A stretch of 64,000 nucleotides of DNA from Daphnia carinata (Eukaryota; Arthropoda; Branchiopoda; Diplostraca; Daphniidae): positions 4,496,424 through 4,560,423 of the forward strand of contig NC_081334.1 of the NCBI RefSeq assembly GCF_022539665.2, given 5' to 3'. Shown here in pieces: positions 19,456 through 31,028 of this stretch (its first letter is position 1; every line of letters starts with the position of its first letter). A model generated the notes under the pieces. The model worked only from the letters and a program-made list of their open reading frames with translations, searched no databases and had not been told where the DNA came from. A program made the position numbers and the translations under genes.

Positions 19456-22400
19456 TGTAAACGTTCGATTTTAGGCCCCTTAATTTTTGTAACAAATTGT
19501 CGTCTTCTTCTTGGTCGCTCTTCTTTTTGTTTCTTAATGAATTACGTGCTCACCGTTCCATTAGTTCAGGGCTCTGCCGTCGTAACGGAGTAGTTCACAG
19601 TTCTAATGAAAAAAAAAAAAAAAATGTAATTTAGAAATAATCACATGACCGACATTTGGCGTCGAGTTTATAATTAGAAAGAAAATTATCAGGACAGCAG
19701 ATGGTATGGGGGAAAAATCTTTTTCACATGGAACAATGAACCGAATTGTTTTTCCTTCCAAACTTTTTAGCAACTTTTCTATTTTAAATTTCAAATTCAT
19801 TTACGTACATGTCCGATTAGTTTAATTATTGTTACCTGAACTTTCACTTGACCCTTTTTTCTTTTTCGTCTACCTGGAACGTAGTTGTAATTGCCGATAT
19901 CTTAGTGTTACCCTGGTCGATCTGTTGTTTGCCCGATTCACGAAACGTGATGAGCGAAAGTTGCTCGATTATCAGTTGGACGCTAAAAACCAATCGCCTG
20001 ATCTCTACAAGCTTTTTGCCGATAGAAAAAGATGCTGGGCTTTTAAAAATTGCGTTTCAATGGAAAAATGACGATGGGTCTCTCTCTTTTTGACAGAAGG
20101 TGGGCACAGTCCGAGTAACCCAGTTAACGAGCAAAAGAGAAATGATGATGAAGAAGCTCGCACTGAAAGAGTGAAAGGATTTCGATGTGAAAGACATTTC
20201 TCGGCGTCAGGGCGAAGACATGTTTAGTCAGTCAAAACCGACCAGACACCCATAAGAATTCGGAATCAATTCAAGATTGAAGATCTGGGTCACAGACGTC
20301 AGTCCTGCTGCTAAGGCAAAGACCCCCCTACCCCTTTTCTCTCTCTTTCTCTCTAATGAATGAAGAAAATATCTTTTCTCACTGAACTTGCATTGGCTTT
20401 TAAGGGAACGAACATCTTGACACACACGGATCCCTATAACGCGTATATGTACGAGACCGTGATGATTTAGAGAGTTACGTCTAAGGGGGGAAAAACAAGA
20501 GACTAGTGACCCGATTCGTGACCCACACCTGTTTTTTTTTTTTCTAGTTATTTTCTCCAGCATATATCGAGAGACTTGTTTCACCTGAGAACATTCCAAA
20601 CATTCCAGTGATGTTTCTTTAGTGTTACACCCCTTTTTTCTCGAAAACTATTTTATCGTATCACCTTGTGAAATGATTGAGGTTAGACACCCCACCAAGC
20701 GGAACGATGTGAATGAAAGTGGTGATCTCAAATCATTCGAGTTGCGTAAACTACCCTCGATAAAAAAAAAACCCAAAAATTTACGACTTTCATTTCGATC
20801 GGTAAAAGAAAAAAAATAATTGTGCAATTTTGCTACCCTCATCGATCGTGTTGCTTTTGAAAATTGGACGAGTCGTAGAGGTAAAGTGGGTAGGTCACGA
20901 TCTCCGTCGATTGTTTTCCGTGCTAACTGTGAAAGTGGCCCGTTCCTATATACGGGTTATCTCGTTTCGAAAATAATACAAAAAGGTTGTGACCCGTAGT
21001 AGATCTCTCTACCCCCATTTTCTATACAAGTTTTTTTTTTTTTTTTTTTTTGCGTCATTTGATCGAATGAAAAGTCTGTCATCCGGATCATCGGTGAGCT
21101 GTTAGCCATTTGGCGTTCCACTCGATAAAATCCAAACGCTCTTATTTCTTCTTCCCGACTCCCGAAAAAAAAAAGAAAAGAAAGAAGGCCATTGATTTTT
21201 GTCGTCGTTTTACAGCACAATTTTTTTTTTTTGTTTTCATCTTTCTCTTTTTCTGGTTGAATAAATAGGAGAAAATCGCCACACACACGCACAAAAGGGA
21301 GAAAGCCTTTAACCCATAATTATTATTATTTCGTGGCTACCGATGCGAGAAAATGATTATTTCGCTTCCGCCTTTTTCTTTGCCAGCAAAAGAAAAAATA
21401 TGTTTGCGAATATAAAAAAAAACACGACATTGCGACACTATATACACACCTTGTGTTATTTATTTGTTGACGTTTCTTCTTTACGATTATGATGATGATG
21501 ACGGTATATAGTGCTGTATATCCGTTGTTGTAATAATATTTTTTCTCTCTTTTTTTTTTTGTTTCAGAATAGAAAAAAAAAAAAAAAATTGGCCAACCCT
21601 ATGCCACTACAATAACAACAAGGCCATCATCATGTTCCAGCGGCCGGAAGCGTTCCGTTGTTATTTATCACCCCCGCGAGGCACTGCTTTTCACCCCACA
21701 AACACATAGACACACACACACACACGCATGCAACACTTGGTTGATGTGTGGTTTCAAATTTTTTACACTGACGGAATGAAATTCAATTCGGTCCCCTCGC
21801 CAACGGCACTCGGAATTCCAATCGTCACTAACTATTGGCGAACGTCAATTGATCGAATTCCACGAACTGACTTTTGTAGTCGACTGGGGAAAAACGAAAG
21901 AAAGGGGTGGATGCACGACGAATTCAGACACAGAGGGCAGCAGCAGCAGAGATACTAATTAAAAACAAGGTAATGACAACAACAAAAAATGGAGAAGAGA
22001 TTTTGTCTTTCACGAAAAGTCTTGGTTAAAGAGGAGAGAAAATATGCACAACGACACTGACAACAGCACGAAAAAAAATGCGCGTGCGTGCGAACCGGTT
22101 GACGTTTGGTTACCGACTACCTCTACTACCTGCTGGGCTGGTATAGTAACTTTGCTCTGTGTGTGTGTGTGACTCTCTCTCAGCGCCAGAAGCACTGGAA
22201 CACTGGAACAACAACTACCACACACAGAAAAAAAAAAAGCGGAACACCATCCTCGTCTGTTGATGCAGAGTTAAGAAGAAAAAAAAAAAGAACTAGCCAA
22301 CAGCATACATAGAGTGAAAGTAGAGCGACTTGTTACCTTTCTCTCTTCTTCTTCTTCGTCTTCTTGTATGCAGAGTGAGAGAGAGAGAGAGACAACTGTT

Positions 22401-23196
22401 TGCAGATTCTTGTTTTGGACTGCTGCACCTGTAAACGACCAGCCTCTATTATCAGCGGCCATCTTTTTTTTTTAATTTGAAAAGAAAGAAAAACTTAAAA
22501 CTGGTTGATGCTAAAAGATTCGTTTGCAAGTGACGGAAAGGAATCCGGACAAGAAAAAATTGATTACCGCCAAGGACTTTTTTTTTTTACACAACTTTTT
22601 TTGCGGTGTTCATCATCATTATCCACATAATCATCATCAACCACGGTTGCAATTGAATATGGCCTCGCAATTTTTCGGTACATCATCAAATCATTAACTG
22701 TATGTGCTGTAGTGGAACTAGTAGTAGTAGTAGTAGTAGTTTTTGTTGTAGGCGGTGTTATTCAAGCTGTAATCAACTTTCCCTCTTGCTGCTGCTGCCT
22801 CATTCAAGATGAAAAGTTCACGAGCTTGACTCAACAAATGAAATGTGTTGATCGTTGGAGAATTTCACGACCTGAATTCCTCCGCCCATCGTCTGTTTCA
22901 TCCCTTTCAAATCTTTCGACTGCTGCGTCCTCTCGAGCCCACGGACGGTTCATTGCACTCTTCATCCATTGTCGTACCTGACGCTAGATGGCATTTTCGC
23001 CTTCGCTAGATGTCTCTTCTAGCTGTTGTTATCATCATTCGTCTTCTGCTGCGGATGAAAAATTCGTCAAATGAAAGAGAATCTTAATCTTGTGTGTCAT
23101 TTGCTTATCTCATGCTGAAAATTGTATACACTCCCCTTTGCATTCACACCGGGAACACATGAATCGGCGTATTCGTTCCTGTCTCCGGACGACGAG
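19456..23196. promoter_or_regulatory. Long divergent spacer rich in simple repeats (CPAP1 / EFCAB14-like)
   Basis: About 3.7 kb with no convincing coding exon. It contains many A and T runs (for example about 19609-19624, 21030-21050, 21575-21589), a CA microsatellite at about 21711-21725, a GA run at about 22374-22392, and a GTA run at 22719-22740. The divergent genes on either side probably have 5' UTR exons and enhancers here, but none can be placed. Confidence 0.5.
22719..22740. repeat. GTA trinucleotide repeat
   Basis: About seven consecutive TAG/GTA units in non-coding DNA upstream of the EFCAB14-like gene. Confidence 0.9.
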
Positions 23197-24312
23197 ATGA
23201 ATAATAACGTCATGAATAAAGAGGCCATCCAACTGCTGAACGCCGCCAGCAGTGACAGCGACTCTGCATCTGATTTGCAATTCTCATTGGCCCCTCAACC
23301 GACGGTTCAAGTTAGGCGAAAGATTCGAACAAAAAGGTAAAAATCAGGAGTAATTTTTATTTTCCATTCAAACAATGACTCTTTGTATTTTTGTGTCTAG
23401 TAGGAAACAGAGGCGAGGAGACACTGGAAATGGATCTCAATCTCCCGCGCTTTCCCAACTGTCTTGCTCCTGTTCCAATGTCTTAAAAATTGCTTGCATA
23501 TCATTTGCCGTAGGAGGCACTTTAGTCCTTGGTTGGATAGTCATGCTGCTCCACACAGAAGTACAACAGCTCTCTGAGAAACTGGCCAGTGGTATACAAT
23601 AGCTATTCATTGTTCCCTTGGCTGTATACTCATTAAAAGTGTTTTGTTTGTTTATTTCAGTTCCTGCCTCTTATGATGATGAAACCATTTTGGGATTGAA
23701 GAGAACCATTAAGGAGCTGACTTTGAATCAGTCTTACCACTTTTACGTCCTCCAGAATTATTCGAGAGGTTTGGAGGACTTTCGTCAACAAATGACGTCG
23801 ATGACGACTGACGTCAGCAACATTAAAGACAGTCTGAAGGAGGCCCCTCAAATGTTAAACATCGGGAAAGAGCTGGACTCTCTGAAATCCTCCTTAGTTA
23901 CTTATGGTGCAACTATATCCGACTTGAAGCTCGGACTAGCCGAGCTAAAAGAATCGCCAACGGCAGCCAGTTTACTAGAAACCTTCAACTCGACGCTGCA
24001 GGGCAGACTGGACACAATCACCGAAGATTTGCATCATCATCATGTAGGACAAGTGAAAAAAAAAAAAAAATGTCTATTTATTGTGATTATCTATTCGCCA
24101 AATTCTCGCAGGGAATGATTACCTCACTTCAAAATACCACGGAACGTCTCTCTTCTCAGATTCCGGCAGCGAATGTTCCTCAAAGGATGGATGCTGTGCA
24201 GAATGCCCTCGTGAAATTGGAGGCTCAACAAATCAACACGACCTTAACTCTCAGTTACGCCATGGAACTGATCCAACAAATAACTAGTGGATCCTTAGGA
24301 AGGGCAAATTGA
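23197..24312 (+). CDS. Single-pass membrane protein with luminal coiled coil, EFCAB14-like
   Basis: Four exons (23197-23336, 23401-23591, 23661-24043, 24112-24312) join in frame to about 304 residues. The ATG at 23197 is the first in-frame one; the frame is open upstream, so an earlier start in another exon is possible. The N-terminus is acidic and Ser-rich (SSDSDSASD). A basic RRKIRTKR stretch and a Cys-rich SCSCSNVLK precede one hydrophobic helix (about residues 75-97, IACISFAVGGTLVLGWIVML). The rest is a heptad-like helical region with several NxS/T sequons, so it is probably luminal or extracellular. The order (DSDSE-like cytosolic tail, CxxC-like motif, one helix, coiled coil) recalls vertebrate EFCAB14, but I see no EF-hand at the C-terminus. 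The homology is tentative. Confidence 0.7.
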
Positions 24313-24589
24313 CCCCGGTGCACCAGTAATCGTAGATATGCCATAAAAATTTAAAAAAATATTTGATTTTAATGAAATTTAAACTTAAATCGGTAGTTGC
24401 CAAGTTGACAGACCTTTATATTAACTAGTCTTTTTCAAATAATAGCTTTGTCTTTTTTGTCGCGCTCAAAATACAGTTTCATTTTTGTTTTTAAAGTTTC
24501 GCCATTGGTAGATGGATAAACTTCGTGCTTTTTGTTTGCCGTGTAAAGGTTTTTCTTGATCATTAACATTTTTCTTTTTGCTTCGCTCT

Positions 24590-26741
24590 CTAGTGGATGA
24601 CGTTCAGCTCACGGCCAACTGCGATGAAGGCCTCGATGGTCCGGTCGATGTCGTCAAACGAATGAGCCGCAGAGATTTGCACGCGAATTCGTGCTTTTCC
24701 TTTAGGCACGACAGGGTAGCTAAATCCAATCACGTAGATGCCTCTACCTATCATCAATATAATCTGTTGATGGATTACTTTTACTCCTGATTAGAAAGTC
24801 TCATTACGTTTTTTTTTTTTTCTTACCTAACATTTTTTCGGCCATGGTAGCAGCCAGTTTAGCATCTCCTAGGAATACGGGGCAAATGGGATGATTTTCG
24901 CCAAGAATTTGAAATCCGGCTGATGTAATTCCATGACGGAAACGTGCCGTATTAGCTGCCACTTTTTGCGATAGACCCGACCCTCCCATAACCAATTCCA
25001 GGGCCTCAGAAAGGGATTTGAAAAAAATAATAGACTGAAAGTTAGTACGATGGCTTCTTCTTGGAATGAGGTAAAAATAAAAGTTTGATCGTGATCATTT
25101 GGTAAACAAAAGAAAAAGTTTTTAAAAGTTTTTTGTCTTTTTTTTTGTTTTCTTTCAGACTGATGCCACTTGACGTGCTTCAGCTTAGTCACGGCAGGGA
25201 ATGCTAGGGTAGGAATGTTGTAGTCACGCCATTTCCAGCTATATCAACTCGGCTAGTTCTAACACTATACGTAGGGCAACACCATCAGCTGTAAACTTTA
25301 GTTTTTTCGTCTTCTTCTGTTCGTCACCAGAACATGACAACAACTTTTTCAAGGACTTTATAAGGTATCACATATTTATCTTTTTCTTTAATCAATTAAA
25401 CTACCTTTTGGGCAACGGCCACGACAGGAGGCGGAAGTGAATTGGAGAAAAGGTATGGGCGCGCTCGTTGGCGTAGTAGGTGAATCAATTCTTTGGGGCC
25501 GGTCGTGTAGCCTCCCGCCGCACCACCCAAAGCTTTACCCAGGGTTGAGTTGATGATGTCAACTCGGTTGGTGAGACCAAAATATTCTTCTGTTCCCCTG
25601 GCGTCGAAAATGAGGTTGTTCAGTCAAAAAAAAAAAGCAAAATGAAATGCATCAATCATCGGGCGTACCTGCCAGTAGCTCCAAAAAAGCCCGTGGCATG
25701 ACACTCGTCGATAAAGATCATTGATTTGTATTGGTCAGCAAGTTGGCCGATTTCTTTCAATGGAGCGACGTTACCATCCATGCTGAAGACACCATCCGTC
25801 ACAATTAAGCGCATTCGTGCGTTTTGACTCTCTTTCAATTTCTCTTCGAGATCTTTTTGGGCGTGAGAAGGCAATTAAAAACCGCAATTGAAAAAAAAAA
25901 AAGTGAAGGGATAATGAAATTTCTGAATACTAACCAGCCATGTCCTTGTGCTTGTAACGGAACTTTTTAGCCTTGCAGAGCCGGATACCATCAATGATGG
26001 ACGCATGATTAAGTTCGTCCGAAATGACAGCGTCGTCGGGAGTCAGTAGGACTTCGAAGAGTCCAGCATTGGCGTCGAAACAGCTCGGGTAAAGAATGGC
26101 GTCTTCTCGGCCGTGGAATTCGGCAATTTTCTTCTCCAAAGTCTTTTTGAATTTATTATGAAACATCGTCATCGGTTATGGAAAGTAAAGAACCACGAAA
26201 CATGTCATTTATGAATTATTTGCACTACCTTATGGATGTCTTGAGTTCCGCAGATGAAACGCACGCTACTCAAGCCGGCACCGTACCTGTCGAGAGCTTC
26301 TCTCTGCATAATCAATTTATTCATGAAATGGAAAATTGGCAAAAAAAAAAAAGGGAAACTTCACCAAGGATGAGTCAATACTTACGCCTGCTTGAATAAC
26401 ATCCGGATGACTCTATCAATTTACACGAAAATTTATTGAATGGACTTGGAATCAAGAAACACATGAATTACCGAAAGACCCAGGTAATTATTTGCGCAAA
26501 AATTCAGCAGTGGTTGTAGCTGGCCTTGAACTTGAACACTGACAGCTTGCTTAGAGGTAATGACTCGTTCGTGCTTAAAAGTTCCAGCTTGGCGAATCGA
26601 TTCCAATTCGTTATCCAACAGCTGACGGGCGGCTGCTAGAGCATTGCTGTTGGATCGTCTACCTAAATGACACGCTCCCTGCACGAAATCCTTTTGCACT
26701 AAAAGCCATCGACATCCTGAACGACCAGCTAATCGAAGCAT
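24590..26741 (-). CDS. GCAT: Glycine C-acetyltransferase (2-amino-3-ketobutyrate CoA ligase), mitochondrial
   Basis: PLP enzyme of threonine breakdown: 2-amino-3-oxobutyrate + CoA gives glycine + acetyl-CoA. The ATG at 26739-26741 starts an Arg-rich mitochondrial presequence. Family motifs follow: [82 protein letters not shown] and the PLP-lysine segment [13 protein letters not shown] (near 25510-25550). It ends with [10 protein letters not shown] and a TAG at 24590-24592. At least six short introns are present. The gene is tail to tail with the EFCAB14-like gene (277 bp between stops). GLDC, which consumes glycine, lies about 20 kb away on the same strand. Confidence 0.95.
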
Positions 26742-27837
26742 TTAAAATAATTAGAAACCAATTGATTTTTTCATTTACATGTTTTTTCCAGGTTACAGAC
26801 CTCCTGTATAGAACATGTTGCGTGACTAAACAGTATAAACGACTGACCTGCGACAAAGCAGGAGGCAGCGTTCCAAAAACCCCAAAATCTATTTTCGGGT
26901 TCTCTTGACGTCGTGGCTGTGTTACTACGCCAGATGTATACGGTGCGTCAAACTAATTAGCCGTCCAGTCAGCTGTTTTTGTAAGTACTATTTTCATAAA
27001 AAGTTGTTATCGATTGCATTATAGGAGGAACAAAACGAAAAGAGGTGATTGGCAGATTGCTCTTTATATTGCCGACTCACACGACATCATTCGTCAAATA
27101 TTATATGTCCATCTAATCGATCAAGCAACCTACATATACGTTTGGTACACATGTTACCATGCGCACACATCAAGTGGTAATAGTTTCCATGTTTGACTCT
27201 TCTACACTTACAAAAAAATGCGAGAATTTCAGGGGCGGTAAAATTTATGATTTGATCCAACTTTGATGGAAAACGAAAAACTTTTGTATCTTTTTCTACT
27301 GTGTACAAACAAGTCGTTTACGTACACGTCCGTTATTTTGTATAGGCTCTTTTGAGCACGCGATGTCATTGTCAACCGATGCTATTCTGAAACTTTTGTA
27401 TGATGGATTACTACATCTACTATATACTTGATTGTTCATTTGATTGTTATATAACGAACGTAATGCAACAACATCCAAGTGGATATTAAGAGCTATATTT
27501 TTAGCAATTATTTTAAACAGTTCCATGACGAGTGAATGTGTACATTTGCTGACTCATGGTGTCGACGTTTTTCTTTCATTTCAACTGACAGGCTTTGGAA
27601 GGTATGGTGAAAAAAAATGATGTGCTGCGCAGGCCACTCTTCATTCAGTCAACAACTGGTTCGTGTACGTACGTGATGAGGGTAGGGGGGTGGTAGCTGT
27701 CTTTTCCCCCTATACCTGGGGAGGTTGTTGCCAAGATGTGCGCAGGTGCGTACTGGAACTTTTCTTTTTTTTTTTTTGATGGGGGACAAACAAGTACGGA
27801 GAAAACGTTTCTGGCCTTTTTGTTTCTTTTCTAGTCA
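26742..27837. promoter_or_regulatory. Divergent spacer between GCAT and the unknown 173-residue gene
   Basis: No coding exon was recognised. A TTTTCTAG acceptor immediately before 27835 suggests a 5' UTR exon of the downstream gene lies in the right part of this spacer. Confidence 0.5.
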
Positions 27838-28359
27838 ATGCCAAAGCATCGTTCAAGGATGGCGTCATCGGAACTCCGGCGTCCAAAATCTGCTAATCCT
27901 AATCGACGATTAAGGACAGCCACGCACAAAGTGACAGATCCACGAGTCCGTCCCGAACAACCGTCTGCTAATCCCGATGTCCAGTCGTCTCCGGACGAGT
28001 TCAGCAACAACGTCTCAGAATCGTGTCCATTATCTGTTTGGACAAATTCAGACTCCTCTTTGCTGGAAAATATCGATGATTTTCACGAAGCCATTGGTCC
28101 GCAACAGCAGTCTGGTGTGTCGAAACAAAGGCGGACGCCATCACCTACATCTTCGTCGACATTCGATTCGTTGATGACTTTCGAGTGCATTCAAAAGGCC
28201 AGTGCCTTGCGTGTTTTGGCCAAAACACTCGACAGACAGCGTGATGTCTTGCAGCAAGCCAGTGGTGGAAGCCATGGCGAGACGACCGACTCCCGCAAAA
28301 CGACACCCCCACCTAGAAAATTGCGGCCTTTAGGGCGTGAATACAGTGGACCTTTCTAA
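27838..28359 (+). CDS. Unknown Ser/Pro-rich 173-residue protein
   Basis: I do not recognise this protein. It is a single coding exon that follows a good splice acceptor (TTTTCTAG at 27827-27834), so the 5' UTR is probably spliced and the ATG at 27838 is the natural start. The protein is basic and disordered at the N-terminus (MPKHRSRMASSELRRPKSA) and acidic in the middle. It then has a Ser/Pro/Thr stretch (RRTPSPTSSSTFDSLMTF) followed by a short predicted helix (CIQKASALRVLAKTLDRQRDVLQQA). It ends basic, with RKLRPLGREYSGPF. There is no signal peptide or membrane segment. The helix could be a small binding motif, but the function is unknown. Confidence 0.65.
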   Translation: MPKHRSRMASSELRRPKSANPNRRLRTATHKVTDPRVRPEQPSANPDVQSSPDEFSNNVSESCPLSVWTNSDSSLLENIDDFHEAIGPQQQSGVSKQRRTPSPTSSSTFDSLMTFECIQKASALRVLAKTLDRQRDVLQQASGGSHGETTDSRKTTPPPRKLRPLGREYSGPF

Positions 28360-28926
28360 AACTAGTTTCTTTTTCTTTAAACTTTAGTTTTGTTCTTGCT
28401 TATGGGGTGACAAAAGGGAGGTGGGGACAAACGGTTTCAACGTGAATAGAATGTAAAAATAGCGTATTAATGTTAATAACATCACGAGCTGACGAATTCT
28501 CTTTCTTTTCTTTTTTTGTTGTTGTGGTACTTTTACTACATGCAGTGGAGGTAAGGCAATATCACGTGTTACAAACACATAACGCCATGGGTGCGTGACA
28601 ACAAGTCGTGATTCAACGCTGTAGAAAACTTAAGTTGTATGTCATTTCTAGTGCGGCTGAAACGCTCCGGTATAACGGAAACGTACTTTTTTTTTTTTGC
28701 TAACATGTCACGAATCTCAAGAGTCGCAAAATTTTAGTTTAAAGAATCCATTTTTATGACAACGATGGCAGATTATTGTTTACATTTTTTTTGCAAAATC
28801 ATGTCGTCTGCTGTTATTGCGTTTTGGGGTTGAATGTCAAGTGTGAAATTCCAAAAAGGGGGGGCGTACACATAACTAGTGATCGTTGGAGAAGGGTCAC
28901 GGCAACTTTTTAAGAATTGATTCAAC
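28360..28926. promoter_or_regulatory. Promoter region of the cystinosin gene
   Basis: Spacer of 567 bp after the unknown gene. It includes TCACGTG at 28562-28568, an E-box that partly matches the lysosomal-gene CLEAR element, about 360 bp upstream of the cystinosin ATG. No other feature was seen. Confidence 0.5.
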
Positions 28927-30722
28927 ATGACTGCAGCACAATCTCGTAAAAGTGGACAACAATGGTGCGCCGCCATCTGTAAGTTATAGTGTCCATATAT
29001 TACGCATTGATGTAGTTAACTCTTTTTTTTTTAGGTCTTCTTTTACCTCTAGTCCTGACTGGTTGCGGCGGAAGTGAATTGACTTGCATTCCTCACGATG
29101 TTCTAGTCCATATCGGTGGTGAAACAGATGTAGTGTTATCACTCAGGTGGGATCTCTATGATACTCAATATTCAATTTATAATGACAAGCATTTGAATTA
29201 TTTCAAACACTGGTAGTGGTTTCAATCATTCAGTTGAGATCTACCCTCTTTATGAGCCTGGCAGTGCAGCAGAGAAGATTACCAATCTGGGGAATGTGAC
29301 TTTATATGGGAATCCTGAAGGACTAAATGTTAGTTTGACAATTCATGCTGTTCGTGGTGGTCATGTAACAGTCTACTTTAATGCCACTACCCCAGCCATA
29401 AAGTAAGTGTTGACCAATAGGTTTTAACTAGTAATTCATAACAACTGGATATTCTGTGTTGCAGTGACGATGAGGCATATGTCAGAGTGACCATCATTCA
29501 TTCTGATGAAGTTTTCTTTGTGTGTATTGTTGTTGGATGGGTGTATTTTGTTGCCTGGTCTGTTTCCTTCTATCCTCAAGTATATGAAAACTTCAAGCGT
29601 AAATGGCAAGTTTGACATCAACGGTCTAGCAAGATTCACTAACTATTATTTTTTATAATGGCATAGTGTTGTTGGTTTAAACTTGGACTATGTTGTTTTG
29701 AACGTCCTTGGGCATTCTGTCTATGGCCTTTTTAATATGGGTCTCTACTGGATACCAAGTGTTCAGGTATGCAACATTTTCATTCAATTGCTATATTAGT
29801 TGTCATTTAATGAAGGAGTGCTGTTGATTTGCACAAACAGCTCCAGTATTATGAAATCCATCCAATGGGCGTTATTCCAGTCCAGACGAACGATGTTGTT
29901 TTTTCGGTGCACGCAACCGTTTTCTCCATTGTTACTGCCGTACAGTGCATCATATACGAGGTAAACTATCAAACACTTTTCGCGTGTAGTTGTAACAATT
30001 ACAACAAAAGAATTCTTTGATTGTCTTGATATAGAGAGGTGATCAAAAAGTGTCCCCCTACACATGGGCGTTCATCGGTGTTTCTTCTACATTTATTTGC
30101 ATCAGCACTATAGCAGCAATTACCTATAGTATTACCTATCTTTCTCTTCTCTACTATTGCTCCTACGTCAAGTTAATAGTAACCCTGATCAAGTACATTC
30201 CACAGGTATTTGGAACTGAAAGTAAGTGAACGTTCCTAACAATGTTAAACATCTTTTTTTATTTCTTGTTAAAGGCACACCTGAACTACAAACGACAAAG
30301 CACTATAGGATATTCGATCGGTGGAGTGCTCCTTGATATTACTGGAGGATTGTTGAGTGTTCTTCAGATGTTCTTATTGGCTTATAACAATGGTATTTAA
30401 AATCTAAAAACTCTTACATAATCATTTCCTCTTTGACATATTTATCACACAAAATAGATGACTGGGATTCCTTGTTTGGCGATCCCACCAAATTTGGACT
30501 CGGCCTTTTCTCCGTTATGTTTGATTTGCTCTTCATCGTTCAGCATTATGTGCTCTATAGGTTCGTTAATCTGAATTCGTTGAAAAAGAAAAGATTTTTC
30601 ACTTTAATTTTGTTCTGCCATCTTTTAGGAACAACAACCCGCCTGCTGTTTATCTTCCCATTAATCGTGACGATTATCTACCGATCGACGATGATCGAAG
30701 TACTCCATCGATAATGGCTTAA
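28927..30722 (+). CDS. CTNS: Cystinosin (lysosomal cystine/H+ symporter)
   Basis: Ten exons (28927-28978, 29035-29146, 29217-29402, 29465-29605, 29667-29766, 29841-29960, 30035-30205, 30275-30392, 30458-30560, 30629-30722) join to 398 residues. An N-terminal signal peptide leads into a luminal domain with several N-glycosylation sequons (NHS, NVT, NVS, NAT). Seven predicted membrane helices and two PQ-loop regions follow: [13 protein letters not shown] with [10 protein letters not shown], and [16 protein letters not shown] with [14 protein letters not shown]. The stretch [13 protein letters not shown] matches human cystinosin closely. The C-terminal tail holds YLPI, a Yxx-hydrophobic lysosomal sorting motif, where human has GYDQL. 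Intron 4 (29606-29666) appears to begin with GC instead of GT. The gene is convergent with FAN1. Confidence 0.95.
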
Positions 30723-31016
30723 TGGGTATCCTTTTTTGAATTCTTAGATATTGTCACGCGATTTCTCTATTCAAATCTCTATATAAGATCTCGGTGTCTC
30801 ACTCATTAACACCGTAAAAATAATAGCACGTCATAACTTGGAAATATAACTCCTATCGAGTCTTGCTAGGATGATTAACTTTTATTTACAAAAAATAATC
30901 AAATAAGACGCTGCAAGATGCAAATTTTGTTATAGAAAATGCAAGTTATTCTTTTGTTCCACTTTTACGAACGATAAAATCCAACAGGAATCACAACTGC
31001 GTAATTTGCAAATTGC

Positions 31017-31022
31017 AATAAA
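31017..31022 (+). terminator. Probable poly(A) signal of cystinosin
   Basis: AATAAA 295 nt past the cystinosin stop and 7 nt from the FAN1 stop codon on the other strand. It is the first canonical hexamer noticed after the gene. Confidence 0.45.
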
Positions 31023-31028
31023 ATAATT

